Shown here: positions 1 through 9,187 of the stretch, in pieces
How positions within the stretch are numbered: position 1 is the first letter of the stretch
Layout of the letters: each line of letters begins with the position of its first letter
Source of the DNA: Novipirellula herctigrandis
GTDB lineage: Bacteria; Planctomycetota; Planctomycetia; Pirellulales; Pirellulaceae
Assembly: GCA_007859835.1 (NCBI GenBank)
Contig: SJPJ01000001.1
Span: 5,676,107-5,740,106, forward strand
Length of the DNA stretch: 64,000 nt
Direction: 5' to 3'
Translations under genes and position numbers: made by a program
Notes under the pieces: model-generated
Seen by the model: the letters and a program-made list of their open reading frames with translations, nothing else
Databases searched by the model: none
Told to the model about the DNA's origin: nothing

Positions 1-1154
1 TCGACGATCATGATTTCAGTAAGCTCGACCGAACCGAATTGTGCGACTCGTCCGATATCGTTTCGGCCTAGGTCGACGAGCATCACATGTTCGGCACGCT
101 CTTTTGGATCAGCCAGCAATTCTTTTTCCAGTGCCTTGTCTTCCTTTTCCGTTTTGCCGCGTGGGCGGGTTCCTGCTAGCGGGCGAACGGTGACAATGCG
201 GTCAGCAACGCGACACATGATCTCTGGGGAGCAACCAACCAGAACACATTCTGGGGTGCGAACGAAGAACATGAAGGGGCTAGGGTTGACGACGCGGAGA
301 GATCGATAGATTTCGAAGGGATCGACATCGGTCTTGACGCTCATTCGTTGACTCGGAACGACTTGAAAGATGTCACCTGCGCGAATGTACTCGACGCATT
401 TCAAAACCGCTTTGCCAAAAGATTCGCGAGTGAAGTTGGATTTGACTTCGAGTGGTTTGTCTGTCGCTTCGCTTGAGGCTGATGCTTCGCCAGACAACGG
501 ATGCGTTAACTCGTCGGTGCTGTGCGAAACGGGACGCCGTAGGCGGCCGATGGATTGATCGAGACTTTGGGATGCTTTGTCGTAAGCTTCGTTGGCCTGT
601 TGCGTATTCTCGACACCACGACAATCGGCTAATGAAACGACCGTGATCGTTTTGTCGACGTGATCGAATATGCAAAGTGTGTGGTAGAACGAAAAATCGA
701 GATCGGGTAGGCCTCGATCGTCTTGGGGGGCGTTTGGAAGTTTTTCAACATAACGAACCACGTCATATCCGGCGTACCCGATTGCCCCGCCAATGAACGG
801 CGGCAACCCCTTTACGTCCGCGACGCGGTAATCAACGTGCGAGCGAAAGGTTTCGAGCGGATCGTCGGATTGGAGTGTTTCGGTGTTCGCGCCGTCTTTC
901 GTTTTGGCGTCTTGGATCGTGATTTCGTTTCCACGAGCAGCAAAGCGTTTGACCGGCCCGGCCGCGAGAAAGCTGTAGCGGCCGACTTTTTCGCCACCGA
1001 TCACGCTTTCGAACAAACACGCAGGTCCGTCGTCGTCAAGTAGCCGAAAGGCGGTCACCGGGGTGAGTGAATCACTTAGCAATTGTCGATAGACAGGAAC
1101 GAAGTCGTGGTCGATCGCCAGGTCAGTAAACTCGGCAGCGTTTGGTGTAAGCAT
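1..1154 (-). CDS. trpE: Anthranilate synthase component I, C-terminus cut by window edge
   Basis: The gene reads leftwards from an ATG at 1154 and has no stop before base 1, so about 384 N-terminal residues are present. The family makes anthranilate from chorismate and ammonia or glutamine, the first step of tryptophan synthesis, with the TrpG amidotransferase. Visible motifs are the regulatory-site FES followed by GRYSF near the N-terminus, GDIFQVV, the RPLAGTRPRG block and the ERAEHVMLVDLGRND block typical of chorismate-utilising enzymes. The FES and RYSF elements suggest tryptophan feedback inhibition. PabB is the main alternative, but the motif spacing fits TrpE better. It is divergent from mcsA, with about 190 bp between the two starts. 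Confidence 0.93.
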   Translation of the reverse strand, partial: MLTPNAAEFTDLAIDHDFVPVYRQLLSDSLTPVTAFRLLDDDGPACLFESVIGGEKVGRYSFLAAGPVKRFAARGNEITIQDAKTKDGANTETLQSDDPLETFRSHVDYRVADVKGLPPFIGGAIGYAGYDVVRYVEKLPNAPQDDRGLPDLDFSFYHTLCIFDHVDKTITVVSLADCRGVENTQQANEAYDKASQSLDQSIGRLRRPVSHSTDELTHPLSGEASASSEATDKPLEVKSNFTRESFGKAVLKCVEYIRAGDIFQVVPSQRMSVKTDVDPFEIYRSLRVVNPSPFMFFVRTPECVLVGCSPEIMCRVADRIVTVRPLAGTRPRGKTEKEDKALEKELLADPKERAEHVMLVDLGRNDIGRVAQFGSVELTEIMIV

Positions 1155-1347
1155 CGATGCGACGGTTTTTATTGAGAATCAGGTGTTGGAAAACGCAAAA
1201 ACAGGTGCCGGCTGTAGCGGGATGGTCAAGGTCGTTACGTTGACACCGATTGGGGTGTCGATAGAATCGACCTGTTGCCCGCGAACTGCGAAGCCCCTTC
1301 CGAAAAGACACACTTTAGCGGCAGTTGCGGCGGCTAGGAATGACACG

Positions 1348-1923
1348 ATGAAATGCCAGTATTGTGAAAAACCCGCGACGTTCCATATCACGGAGCTCAC
1401 CGAACCCAACGGGCCCAAAGTGATGCATTTGTGCGAGGAACATGCCCGGAATTTCTTGCAGAAAGAGGCCACCAGCCCGGTGGCTTCGGTCGCCGGCGCG
1501 CTAGCCAAACAGCTACAACTCGGGCAAACCAAGGCGGAACTTGAAGAATTGGACCAAAAAGAGTGTCCGGTTTGCGGCATTAGTTTTTTCGAGTTCCGTA
1601 ATACGGGACGGCTTGGTTGTCCCTACGATTACAGCTTTTTCGAGAGCGATTTGATCCCCTTATTGACCAACATTCACGATGCTACCGAGCATGTCGGCAA
1701 ACGGCCGCGGCGGTTGGCAGCGTCCGCCGATTCACAGGCTCGGATGATCCAATTGCGACGTGAGATGGAAGAAGCGGTCGAATTGGAAGACTATGAACGA
1801 GCCTCGGAAATTCGTGACGAACTTAAGAGGATGGAGTCGGATTTGAACCAACCTGCCCCTGAAGAAACTGCAAATGGCAATGAAGATGAGGCGAACTCGC
1901 CCGAAGGTGAGGACCAATCGTGA
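1348..1923 (+). CDS. mcsA: McsA-like activator of protein arginine kinase (UVR domain)
   Basis: This 191-residue protein has the McsA layout. A first zinc site uses C3, C6 and C29, and a second uses C73, C76 and C91. A UVR (UvrB/UvrC) helical motif follows near residues 130-165 (ELEDYERASEIRDELKRME). An acidic tail follows. McsA is known to bind and activate the arginine kinase McsB. The ATG at 1348 is preferred because the MKCQYC start aligns with the family; the longer ORF from 1183 adds an unrelated leader. Its stop overlaps the GTG of mcsB by 4 bp (GTGA), so the two are translationally coupled. No ctsR or clpC lies beside it, unlike in Bacillus. Confidence 0.88.
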   Translation: MKCQYCEKPATFHITELTEPNGPKVMHLCEEHARNFLQKEATSPVASVAGALAKQLQLGQTKAELEELDQKECPVCGISFFEFRNTGRLGCPYDYSFFESDLIPLLTNIHDATEHVGKRPRRLAASADSQARMIQLRREMEEAVELEDYERASEIRDELKRMESDLNQPAPEETANGNEDEANSPEGEDQS

Positions 1924-3008
1924 ATCAAGAAACGGACTTTAATGCCTTAGCAAGAAACTCGGGCGAGTGGCTTCGCGGAACGGGGCCGGAATCGGATATC
2001 GTGATAAGCAGTCGGATTCGCTTAGCACGCAACTTGGCCGACTTTCCGTTTATCCGCCGATGCAGCGACGAAGATCGTGATAGCATTGAACGAACCGTGC
2101 GGGCTCGCATGGAAGCGATCGAAGACTGGAACGACATTCGCTACATCGACATCGAAGAGTTGTCGGAAATCGATCGCCAATTCTTGGTGGAACGCCAATT
2201 GATCAGCCGCGAGATCGCTGATGCCGATGGGTCACGCGCGGTGGCGATGGACCCAGGCGAACAATATAGCGTGATGATTAATGAAGAGGATCACCTGCGA
2301 ATCCAGGTGATGCAAAGTGGGTTGGATTTGGATGCCGCTTGGGCTCGCATCGATTCACTTGATGATCAACTTGAAGGGTCGATCCTTTACGCGTTTCACG
2401 AAAAATACGGTTACTTAACGGCCTGTCCAACGAACGTTGGCACAGGGCTTCGCGTGAGTGTGATGTTGCACTTGCCCGCACTGGTGATCACTCGCCAGAT
2501 CGAAAAAGTTTTTCGAAGTATGCAGCGGATCAATGTGACCGTTCGTGGTTTATACGGTGAAGGCTCGCAATACTCAGGCGATTTCTATCAAGTCAGCAAT
2601 CAAGTCACGCTCGGGCATAGTGAAAAGGCTCTTTTATCGTTAGTGGGTGACGAGGTTGTGCCTCAAATTATCCAGTACGAACGAAAAGCGAGGGCGTTTT
2701 TAGTCGAACAAAATCAACAAGATTTACACGATGACGTGAGCCGTGCGCTCGGGATTCTAAGCACCGCGAAGAAGATCAGCAGCGAAGAGACAATGCACTA
2801 TTTGTCTAAAGTTCGAATGGGTGTCAATTTAGGCCTGATCGACGATGTCGAACTCGCAACCATCAACAAGTTATTCATCCATACTCAACCTGCACATTTA
2901 CAGAAGTTGCATGGTCGTATGCTCGGTTCGTCGGACCGCAATGTACAACGCGCGAGCTATCTTCAACGCCATTTGCATGGCGAACAGGGCGAAGGCGAGT
3001 TCAATTAG
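1920..3008 (+). CDS. mcsB: Protein arginine kinase McsB
   Basis: The 362-residue product is full length compared with the Bacillus protein (about 363). It carries the phosphagen-kinase ATP-binding block SSRIRLARN (residues 30-38), the CPTNVGTGLR loop and a C-terminal DRNVQRA segment resembling the RDxxRA phosphoarginine-sensing motif. The family phosphorylates arginines on proteins, marking them for ClpCP or inactivating regulators. The start is GTG within the mcsA stop. The gene is followed by a short tandem repeat and then a convergent gene, so mcsA-mcsB forms a two-gene unit. Substrates in this organism cannot be read from the sequence. Confidence 0.93.
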   Translation: MNQETDFNALARNSGEWLRGTGPESDIVISSRIRLARNLADFPFIRRCSDEDRDSIERTVRARMEAIEDWNDIRYIDIEELSEIDRQFLVERQLISREIADADGSRAVAMDPGEQYSVMINEEDHLRIQVMQSGLDLDAAWARIDSLDDQLEGSILYAFHEKYGYLTACPTNVGTGLRVSVMLHLPALVITRQIEKVFRSMQRINVTVRGLYGEGSQYSGDFYQVSNQVTLGHSEKALLSLVGDEVVPQIIQYERKARAFLVEQNQQDLHDDVSRALGILSTAKKISSEETMHYLSKVRMGVNLGLIDDVELATINKLFIHTQPAHLQKLHGRMLGSSDRNVQRASYLQRHLHGEQGEGEFN

Positions 3009-3013
3009 TCGAG

Positions 3014-3052
3014 TTAACTCGGGGAATATTAACTCAGGCGATGTTAACTTGG
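3014..3052. repeat. 15-bp tandem repeat, three copies, downstream of mcsB
   Basis: Three imperfect copies of TTAACTCGGGGAATA lie directly after the mcsB stop, beginning at 3014, 3029 and 3044. The first seven bases (TTAACTC/T) are almost invariant. It could be a recent slippage product; no hairpin or protein-coding role is evident. Confidence 0.85.
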
Positions 3053-3158
3053 GGGCCGGCGGCCATGAGTGCATATGTTAATGTGCTCATTGGTTAGGTT
3101 CGCTATTTGCTCGGTCACCCCAAATAAGTCAAACTTCACCGAAACACGATTCACACTC

Positions 3159-4145
3159 CTACGGTCGTGTGGCGATGCGGCGAACGGGTTCGGTGGAGCT
3201 TTCGATTTGCACTAGCCCCACACGTTGAAGGTGCTCGTTCACCGTGACTATCTGCTGCGAATCTAAGGACGGCGCAATGAAACCCCAGTACTTCTGGTCA
3301 ATTCGCATCAGCGCCGCAAGCGACCGCGGTGTATCTTCGACCATCGGCCTCAATTTGCGAATGGTTGCTTTGACTCGGGCAGTTTGTTCAGCGTCGAGAT
3401 TGTCCGATAACGCATCTTGGAGCACAGGAACCACAGGGGTTCCCCATGACAATAGCCGCTTCTGAGCCGACGTTCGCGTTGCGCGGCGGTTGGATCGGAA
3501 TGCGTCAACACACGTGGTGATCGCGTCAACCGAGGGGGCAGGGGAGTCGGCAATTTGGTTTATCAGGGTCGCGTCGGCGTCACGGTTGATTTGTGCGAGC
3601 GATCGTCCACACAATACACGCTCGATCAAATTGCCATAGTGCAGATCGAACACCGTCGAGTTCTGCAGACGCACATGTAGCAGAGTCGGGCCAACGTAGT
3701 GTTCGGTCAACGAATCACGTTGGATCGTCCAACGAATCGAGCCGAACTCGGGTTGGTCTAAGTTGCTCCGTTCGGACGTCTGTGGCAACCATGATTCAAT
3801 CTGAACGTGGGTCGCTTCTTGAACGCTTAATACGAGATGCTGGTGTTTATTTTGGTAGACGTAGTGCAGCGAAGGCAATCCACGATCGGCCGTGACCGAA
3901 ATGCTTTCTAGCACGCCACCTTCGCGATTTTCGTCGCTGCCTTTTCGATGGCGTGGTGCGTCGAGTCCCAGCCGCCCTTGAATAAGTTGGAACCGAACCA
4001 CGCCACCTTCCGAGAAGAGCTTGTCGTCCTGTGGGGGCCTTCGTGTCGAAGAAAGACGCTCCTCCTCGGGCGGTCTTTGAGCAAAAGACGCCGCGTCTAG
4101 AATGGACAAATCGAGTAAGACGGCAATCAGCAAACGCCACTTCAT
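3159..4145 (-). CDS. Secreted protein of unknown function with HEAT-like C-terminal half
   Basis: The 328-residue product begins with a Sec-type signal peptide (MKWRLLIAVLLDLSIL, probably cleaved after SFA). I do not recognise a catalytic family. Residues of roughly 210-290 contain alpha-helical, HEAT-like segments (AQKRLLSWGTPVVPVLQDAL). The ATG at 4145 is chosen because a GGAGG ribosome-binding site lies just upstream; an ATG 24 bp earlier has none. The gene converges on mcsB. About 190 bp separate it from the ribD stop on the same strand, and I see nothing in that gap. Confidence 0.7.
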   Translation of the reverse strand: MKWRLLIAVLLDLSILDAASFAQRPPEEERLSSTRRPPQDDKLFSEGGVVRFQLIQGRLGLDAPRHRKGSDENREGGVLESISVTADRGLPSLHYVYQNKHQHLVLSVQEATHVQIESWLPQTSERSNLDQPEFGSIRWTIQRDSLTEHYVGPTLLHVRLQNSTVFDLHYGNLIERVLCGRSLAQINRDADATLINQIADSPAPSVDAITTCVDAFRSNRRATRTSAQKRLLSWGTPVVPVLQDALSDNLDAEQTARVKATIRKLRPMVEDTPRSLAALMRIDQKYWGFIAPSLDSQQIVTVNEHLQRVGLVQIESSTEPVRRIATRP

Positions 4146-4331
4146 CTTCGTACCCTCCTTTGGGTGCAAATGGTTTCAGTGGACGCACGGGCCGAACCAA
4201 GTCGGGAGCGGCCCGACGAGTCCATTTTGCAAGTATCGACAAAATGTCGCACTAAAATGAAGAGGAGTTTTTTTAGCGGCGGATCCGTTACCGTTAGGGA
4301 ATTGTCGGTGGTGGACTTGAGCGAGCTTGAC

Positions 4332-5468
4332 CTACGAAATGAGTGCTTTTCGATAGATCAACTTGATGTCATTGCCGATTTGCTGGCTACCAACCAAGCG
4401 TAGCTGCACAGCTTCCGCTAGCGTTTCAAACCCTTTTCCGCCGATCGGTCCAGGGGCGGTGCGACCGCCGAAAACCTTGGCACCAACGTAGATATGGTAC
4501 TCGTCAATTTCGCCCGATTTGACGACACTGCCCATCAATTCGCCTCCGCCTTCAATCATCACGTTGGTCATTCCGAGCGAGCCAAGATGCTCGATCCCTT
4601 CGCTTGCGATCGACACCAAGTCGGATGATTTGCATCGATACACGTTTGCGCCGAGCCGTTGTAGTGGTGCCAAGCGTTCCGCGTTGATCGTCGATGAAAC
4701 GATCAGCAATAGTGGACCTTGCTGAGCTGACTGCACAAGCTTCGACGAGGTGCTAGGCAAACGGGTCGAACAGAACACCACTCGCGTTGCTGTGCGTGGG
4801 CCCGTTGGTCGGGCTGTCAGCATTGGATCGTCCGCAATCACCGTTCCCATGCCAACTAAGATTGCATCGCAGCGGCCTCGGAGAAGATGAACATCGTGTC
4901 GTGAAGTCTCGTTGGTGATCCATTGGCTTTGACCAATCGAAGTTGCGATTCGTCCGTCGGCCGTCATGGCCCACTTTGCGATACACCAAGGCCGCCCGGT
5001 TTGAACTCGTTTTCGGTAGGCTGAATTCAGCTCCAGTGCTTCGTGTTGCATCACGCCAGTGGATGTTTCGATCCCTGCAGCGTTCAGCTCCACTAAGCCG
5101 CCACCGTCGACTTTGTCAAACGGGTCGGTCATTGCGATGACCACGCGGCGTACACCGGCTTTGATGAGTGCCTGGCTACATGGCGGTGTTTTGCCGAAAT
5201 GGCAACAAGGTTCAAGTGTCACGTAGGCTGTTGCGCCGCGTGTCGTTTCGTTCGCTTCTTGGCACGCTTGCAACGCGTTTACTTCAGCGTGTGCTTCGCC
5301 AAACCGCTGGTGATACCCTTCACCGATGACCGTTCCGTCGCGAACGATCACACAACCCACCATCGGATTGGGTTCCACTGAACCGAGTCCCTGTTCAGCC
5401 AATTGAAGTGCCCGTTTCATGAAGCGGGCGTCTTCGCATTCGTGTTTGATGGGTGTGGGTGAGTTCAT
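4332..5468 (-). CDS. ribD: Bifunctional riboflavin deaminase/reductase RibD
   Basis: The 378-residue protein has the two RibD domains. The N-terminal deaminase (about 10-150) has the zinc motif HAEVNAL with H60 and catalytic E62, and the ligands C88 and C97 in TLEPCCHFGKTPPC. The C-terminal reductase (about 155-370) contains WITNETSRHDVHLLRGRCDAILVG and the GGGELMGS loop. It converts the first pyrimidine of riboflavin synthesis to the ribitylamino uracil phosphate. The start lies 30 bp after the stop of the upstream SEC-C/TPR gene on the same strand, so they are probably co-transcribed. No FMN riboswitch is seen. Confidence 0.95.
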   Translation of the reverse strand: MNSPTPIKHECEDARFMKRALQLAEQGLGSVEPNPMVGCVIVRDGTVIGEGYHQRFGEAHAEVNALQACQEANETTRGATAYVTLEPCCHFGKTPPCSQALIKAGVRRVVIAMTDPFDKVDGGGLVELNAAGIETSTGVMQHEALELNSAYRKRVQTGRPWCIAKWAMTADGRIATSIGQSQWITNETSRHDVHLLRGRCDAILVGMGTVIADDPMLTARPTGPRTATRVVFCSTRLPSTSSKLVQSAQQGPLLLIVSSTINAERLAPLQRLGANVYRCKSSDLVSIASEGIEHLGSLGMTNVMIEGGGELMGSVVKSGEIDEYHIYVGAKVFGGRTAPGPIGGKGFETLAEAVQLRLVGSQQIGNDIKLIYRKALIS

Positions 5469-5498
5469 GCGTTAGGTAATCGGTTCACCTGTGCTCTC

Positions 5499-7667
5499 TC
5501 AGTCCATTCCGGGGACCCACAATTTACTGCCTCCTGAGGAGGAAGTATCCGACGGTGCAGCGGTTGGGTTGTCAGGCGTCCAGAGTCCGCCTCCTGCCTC
5601 TGCTGCGGGTGGCACTGCTCCGCCACCGGCCGGGCCTGGGCCTGCTTGCCGTGGCGAACCATCGGGGCGAATCAAGCCGTAGGCCATCAACATTTGTTGA
5701 AGCTGTGCCATCACCTCGGGGTCGTTGCTGTATTTGGTGGTCAGTTCTGCGATCGCTTTCTGGAAACCTTCACCATCGCCAGCCTGCAATCGCAGTCCAA
5801 CTTCGCTTAGCAAAAGGCTTGCCGCAGGCAATTCGTTTGCGTTGGCGAATGCCTTCGCTTCATCGAGAGTTTCAATTGCCACTTTGCTGCCTGGGGCGGC
5901 ATTCACGAGCATTTGATAGGCCAGCATTTTGGCCATCTTCATTTCTTCGGGAAGGTCCGCTGCAATGATCCGTTTTGCAAATTGGCGTGTAGCCGGCGTC
6001 GCCGAAATTTGCTGTGCTCGTTGCAGCAAATACAAACACGAATCTTCGCTCAATTCACTCGCATCGATTCGGTTTAGGTCGGTGTTTGCGACCGTTTCGA
6101 TTTCTTCGTTGGTGAGTTTGATCATTGGCAAAGGTTCAAGTTTGGCCAATGAGTAGACTTCGTTCATGATCGCCTCGCCCTTGGACAAGATCGCATCGTA
6201 TTGCTCGACGACACGTACAACGACGGTCCGCTCAAGTAGTTTCGATGCGTCGTCGGCCGTGTCGAGTAGTGATGCGTCGCCGAGAATGCCGAGCTTCGTT
6301 GACACGATCGCTTTGGGCAGCCGCTGCTGTACCAACTCGTTCTGCATCGCTTCGGCTTCATCGGGTTTTGCCTTGAAACGAATCATAGCCACTTGTGGTT
6401 GCGTGGCTACCAGCAGTGGTAGCGGGCTTCCGGCTTCCTCTTTGATCTCGCTTGATTCACCAATCGCATTTCGCAGAAGAGTTTTTACTTGTTCGGCGTC
6501 AGAACCGCGGACATCGAGCACGTCGGCGCGTGCGGAGCGATCGGTTTGTTTTCCAAAGACGAGCACGATGCCAAGCGATTCGGGCACTTGGTCAATCGGG
6601 GGTAAGCCTTCGGCCGCATCAGGACAATCGCGATCGAGAATCTGGAATGCGCAACGTGGTGGTACGTCGTCCTCGGATTCACGCATTTGCGCCAACATTT
6701 CGGCCGGCAACGAAACAAACCGGGAATCAGCTGTTATCGCGATTTCGACTTCGTCCGCATTCTCAATATCGAGGGTCATGCGACAGCTAGTGGTCGTCAA
6801 CTCGGTGTCTTCGGGATTGACCAAGCAGGCCAAGGCGCGATATTCAACGCGACTTTCCATGTCGAGCGACTCGCACGCGGAAAGACTCTTGCAGAAGCTG
6901 CTTTGTGCAGCGACATCGCCTCGCCAAATCGCACAGGTCAACAAGCCCGACAAGATCGCAGGCTCTTGAGCATAGGTGCGTCGCAGCGATTGAAACTTCG
7001 ACTCGGCAAGCAGTACTTTGTTACTACGCAACAGCGTCGCCGCTTCGTCGTAACGTTCGCCCCATTCAGCGTCCTTCGGTCGGGCAATCGCTTTTGGAAC
7101 CGACTTGATCAATTGGTTGAGCGTGCCTGATCCATTGAGTTCCCGAAGAAGTGACGCCGACATTTGGCTCCCTTCGTAACCGGTCGCCATCATCGACAAG
7201 CTGGCGTAAACGCGAGCGGTTAGGTAGGCCCCTTTTTGCGCCAAGTAGAACGCTACTGCGGAGGAAACATCGAGTACGAATGAATCGACTTCGCGACCAC
7301 TCTCGGTCAACGCTTCGAGCATCGAGTCGGTTGCCGCTTTCACATCGCCGCTGAATACTTCAGCAGCAGCTCGCTGGGTAAGTGCCAATGGATTGCTCGG
7401 TTGCAATCGAATGAACCGGTCTGCGTTTTCGGCCAAGGAGCTGTACTCACGAAGATCCAACAGCAGGCGACCACGAATGGCCAATGCCCAAGCAGCATCA
7501 GGATGCTCCGTGAGGATCGTCGAGAGCCGATCGAGGGCTGGGACGACTTGGCCGCCGTCGACCATTTTTAGCACTCGATCGAGCTCGCTGACGGAGTCCT
7601 TACATTTGCAGAACTTGATTTTCTTTCCGCTGCCGCAGGGGCAGTTCGCATATTGGTCAACTGACAT
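5499..7667 (-). CDS. SEC-C motif and TPR protein of unknown function
   Basis: The 722-residue protein opens with a SEC-C zinc motif, CPCGSGKKIKFCKC, with cysteines 9, 11, 20 and 22. The usual ending is CC or CH, so the C-x-C ending is slightly unusual. It continues with tetratricopeptide-like helices (residues 30-260 and 540-670) and a Gly/Pro-rich tail (about 675-722). SEC-C motifs bind zinc and often mediate protein contacts, as in SecA. There is no signal peptide, so it is presumably cytoplasmic. It probably heads an operon with ribD. Its role is unknown; a scaffold is the conservative reading. Confidence 0.78.
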   Translation of the reverse strand: MSVDQYANCPCGSGKKIKFCKCKDSVSELDRVLKMVDGGQVVPALDRLSTILTEHPDAAWALAIRGRLLLDLREYSSLAENADRFIRLQPSNPLALTQRAAAEVFSGDVKAATDSMLEALTESGREVDSFVLDVSSAVAFYLAQKGAYLTARVYASLSMMATGYEGSQMSASLLRELNGSGTLNQLIKSVPKAIARPKDAEWGERYDEAATLLRSNKVLLAESKFQSLRRTYAQEPAILSGLLTCAIWRGDVAAQSSFCKSLSACESLDMESRVEYRALACLVNPEDTELTTTSCRMTLDIENADEVEIAITADSRFVSLPAEMLAQMRESEDDVPPRCAFQILDRDCPDAAEGLPPIDQVPESLGIVLVFGKQTDRSARADVLDVRGSDAEQVKTLLRNAIGESSEIKEEAGSPLPLLVATQPQVAMIRFKAKPDEAEAMQNELVQQRLPKAIVSTKLGILGDASLLDTADDASKLLERTVVVRVVEQYDAILSKGEAIMNEVYSLAKLEPLPMIKLTNEEIETVANTDLNRIDASELSEDSCLYLLQRAQQISATPATRQFAKRIIAADLPEEMKMAKMLAYQMLVNAAPGSKVAIETLDEAKAFANANELPAASLLLSEVGLRLQAGDGEGFQKAIAELTTKYSNDPEVMAQLQQMLMAYGLIRPDGSPRQAGPGPAGGGAVPPAAEAGGGLWTPDNPTAAPSDTSSSGGSKLWVPGMD

Positions 7668-7894
7668 CAGTGTTTACAGCTTGGTCGGGGTAGACAAACG
7701 CATAGGTAGCCTCGCGACGCGGCGGGGCCTCTTGTGGGCATGACTTTACCATGTTTGCCTGCTAAACCTGAACCCCCGAACAACGGCTGGCCGCTTCTCG
7801 GCGGCGAATATTTCGCGAAATCATCTGTTTCTGGCGAGTTCCAATGGCTTCGTAAGATCGCCGATTGCAGCACCCTTGGTTATACTCCGCCCCT

Positions 7895-8584
7895 ATGAGC
7901 AGAAATGAATCGTCCAAACGCAAGCCGAGACAGGCAGCGAAACAATCGAAACCAAAATCGCGGGAAAAAGCGAAGCCGACGAAACTGCGCGTCATTGGCG
8001 GCGATATGCGAGGCCGGCCCATTGTCTATCACGGCGAAGAGTTCACCCGGCCGATGAAGGACAATATCCGCGAAAACCTGTTCAACATCCTCGGTCGTGC
8101 CGTTCGCGGAGCAATCTGTTTTGACATGTTCGCTGGAACGGGAGCATTAGCGATCGAGTCGATTAGTCGCGGTGCATCCAACGCGATTGCTATCGAACAA
8201 TCCAATCGTGCAGCCCGGTATATCCGTCAAACTACCGAATCGCTCGACATCGAATCAAAAGTAAAAATACTGGTCGGAGACGCCTTTCGGTGGGCCGAAA
8301 TTGTCTTGGCGCCACCAGAAGACCCAGATGATCCGATGATTGGAGTCCCTTGGATCGTTTATCTTTGTCCGCCCTACATCCTTTGGGAGGAGGAACTCGA
8401 CAAGCTAAACCAGATCATCGAACGTGTACTGCGTTTTGCCCCGCCCGGCAGTGTGCTGGTGGCGGAAGCAGAAAAGAAATTTGATATCGAGCAGTTGCCA
8501 AAAGGAAATTGGGACGTTCGCGTCTATGGGGGAACTCAGTTGGCGTTCATCGAACCAGCGATGACGTGTGGGCTTCGAGAATGA
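7895..8584 (+). CDS. rsmD: 16S rRNA (guanine-966-N2)-methyltransferase RsmD
   Basis: The 229-residue protein has the RsmD signature: LRVIGGDMRGR, TRPMKDNIRENLFNIL and the SAM-binding motif FDMFAGTGALAIES. The N-terminal 30 residues are lysine/arginine rich. The family methylates guanine 966 of 16S rRNA. The catalytic motif is normally (D/N)PPY, but here it reads CPPY (IVYLCPPYI). The start at 7895 (MSRNESS) is preferred to an ATG 30 bp upstream because of the basic leader. It is divergent from the SEC-C/TPR gene, with 227 bp between the starts. Confidence 0.88.
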   Translation: MSRNESSKRKPRQAAKQSKPKSREKAKPTKLRVIGGDMRGRPIVYHGEEFTRPMKDNIRENLFNILGRAVRGAICFDMFAGTGALAIESISRGASNAIAIEQSNRAARYIRQTTESLDIESKVKILVGDAFRWAEIVLAPPEDPDDPMIGVPWIVYLCPPYILWEEELDKLNQIIERVLRFAPPGSVLVAEAEKKFDIEQLPKGNWDVRVYGGTQLAFIEPAMTCGLRE

Positions 8585-8611
8585 CGGCTGCGGCGATGAT
8601 TACGCGAATGA

Positions 8612-9187
8612 TTATTGCCGAGTCCACTGAGTGTAGTTGTCGCGATATCCATGGTGTTTTGACCAAGTCGGTTGAGTTTTTACACCGAAATATCCGTACG
8701 AATAGGGTGCCTTCCATGTCGGCTTCTCTTTCGCTTGGGGAATCATTGTCGGGCTGTGGGTCATTCTTTGGCGATGGGATGTGTGGGGCGGGTGATCCTG
8801 GGCATACCGAGACCCCATGTTCTTCTTGATCACTCTCGACTCGGGAGATCGAATCACACGGTGACTCGGGGCCGGATCGCCAGTTGGTGCGAGTGGTGGG
8901 AAGAGGTTCGAGAAAAGTCCGACCTCTTGACCGTGATTGCCAGTCGCCACGTTCGCGTTTTGCGGACCCTCTCTCGGAATGGGATCGGAAAGCGGTGGTG
9001 GTTCCCAAGCGGGGGTTGAATGAGGAAACGCCGATGCGGACGGTGAAGCCTCGAACTGTACCGGTCGTGGCCATTGCGAGCCATCGCGATTGGGGTGCCA
9101 TGGCGTGGGCGACTGGGCGGCAGCTTGAGCTATCAAAGTCGCTGACAGAATGGTCGGTAGTAAAATCATTCGAACATTATCAAGCAT
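8612..9187 (-). CDS. Small secreted protein with C-terminal YSYGYFG...NYTQW motif
   Basis: The 191-residue product has a signal peptide (about 1-25, ending AQAAAQS), a proline- and histidine-rich low-complexity middle, and an aromatic C-terminus (YSYGYFGVKTQPTWSKHHGY then NYTQW). I recall similar aromatic tails in other planctomycete secreted proteins, but no function. The ATG at 9187 is chosen because GGAG lies seven bases upstream; an earlier ATG at 9232 is possible. The gene ends 27 bp from the convergent rsmD stop. Confidence 0.6.
   Translation of the reverse strand: MLDNVRMILLPTILSATLIAQAAAQSPTPWHPNRDGSQWPRPVQFEASPSASAFPHSTPAWEPPPLSDPIPREGPQNANVATGNHGQEVGLFSNLFPPLAPTGDPAPSHRVIRSPESRVIKKNMGSRYAQDHPPHTSHRQRMTHSPTMIPQAKEKPTWKAPYSYGYFGVKTQPTWSKHHGYRDNYTQWTRQ

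Noticed and set aside
1183..1347. Upstream extension of mcsA
   Set aside because: The family begins at MKCQYC; the extension has no similarity and overlaps the trpE promoter region.
6166..6969. 267-codon plus-strand ORF inside the SEC-C/TPR gene
   Set aside because: It is an antisense shadow of that gene with serine/arginine-rich composition.
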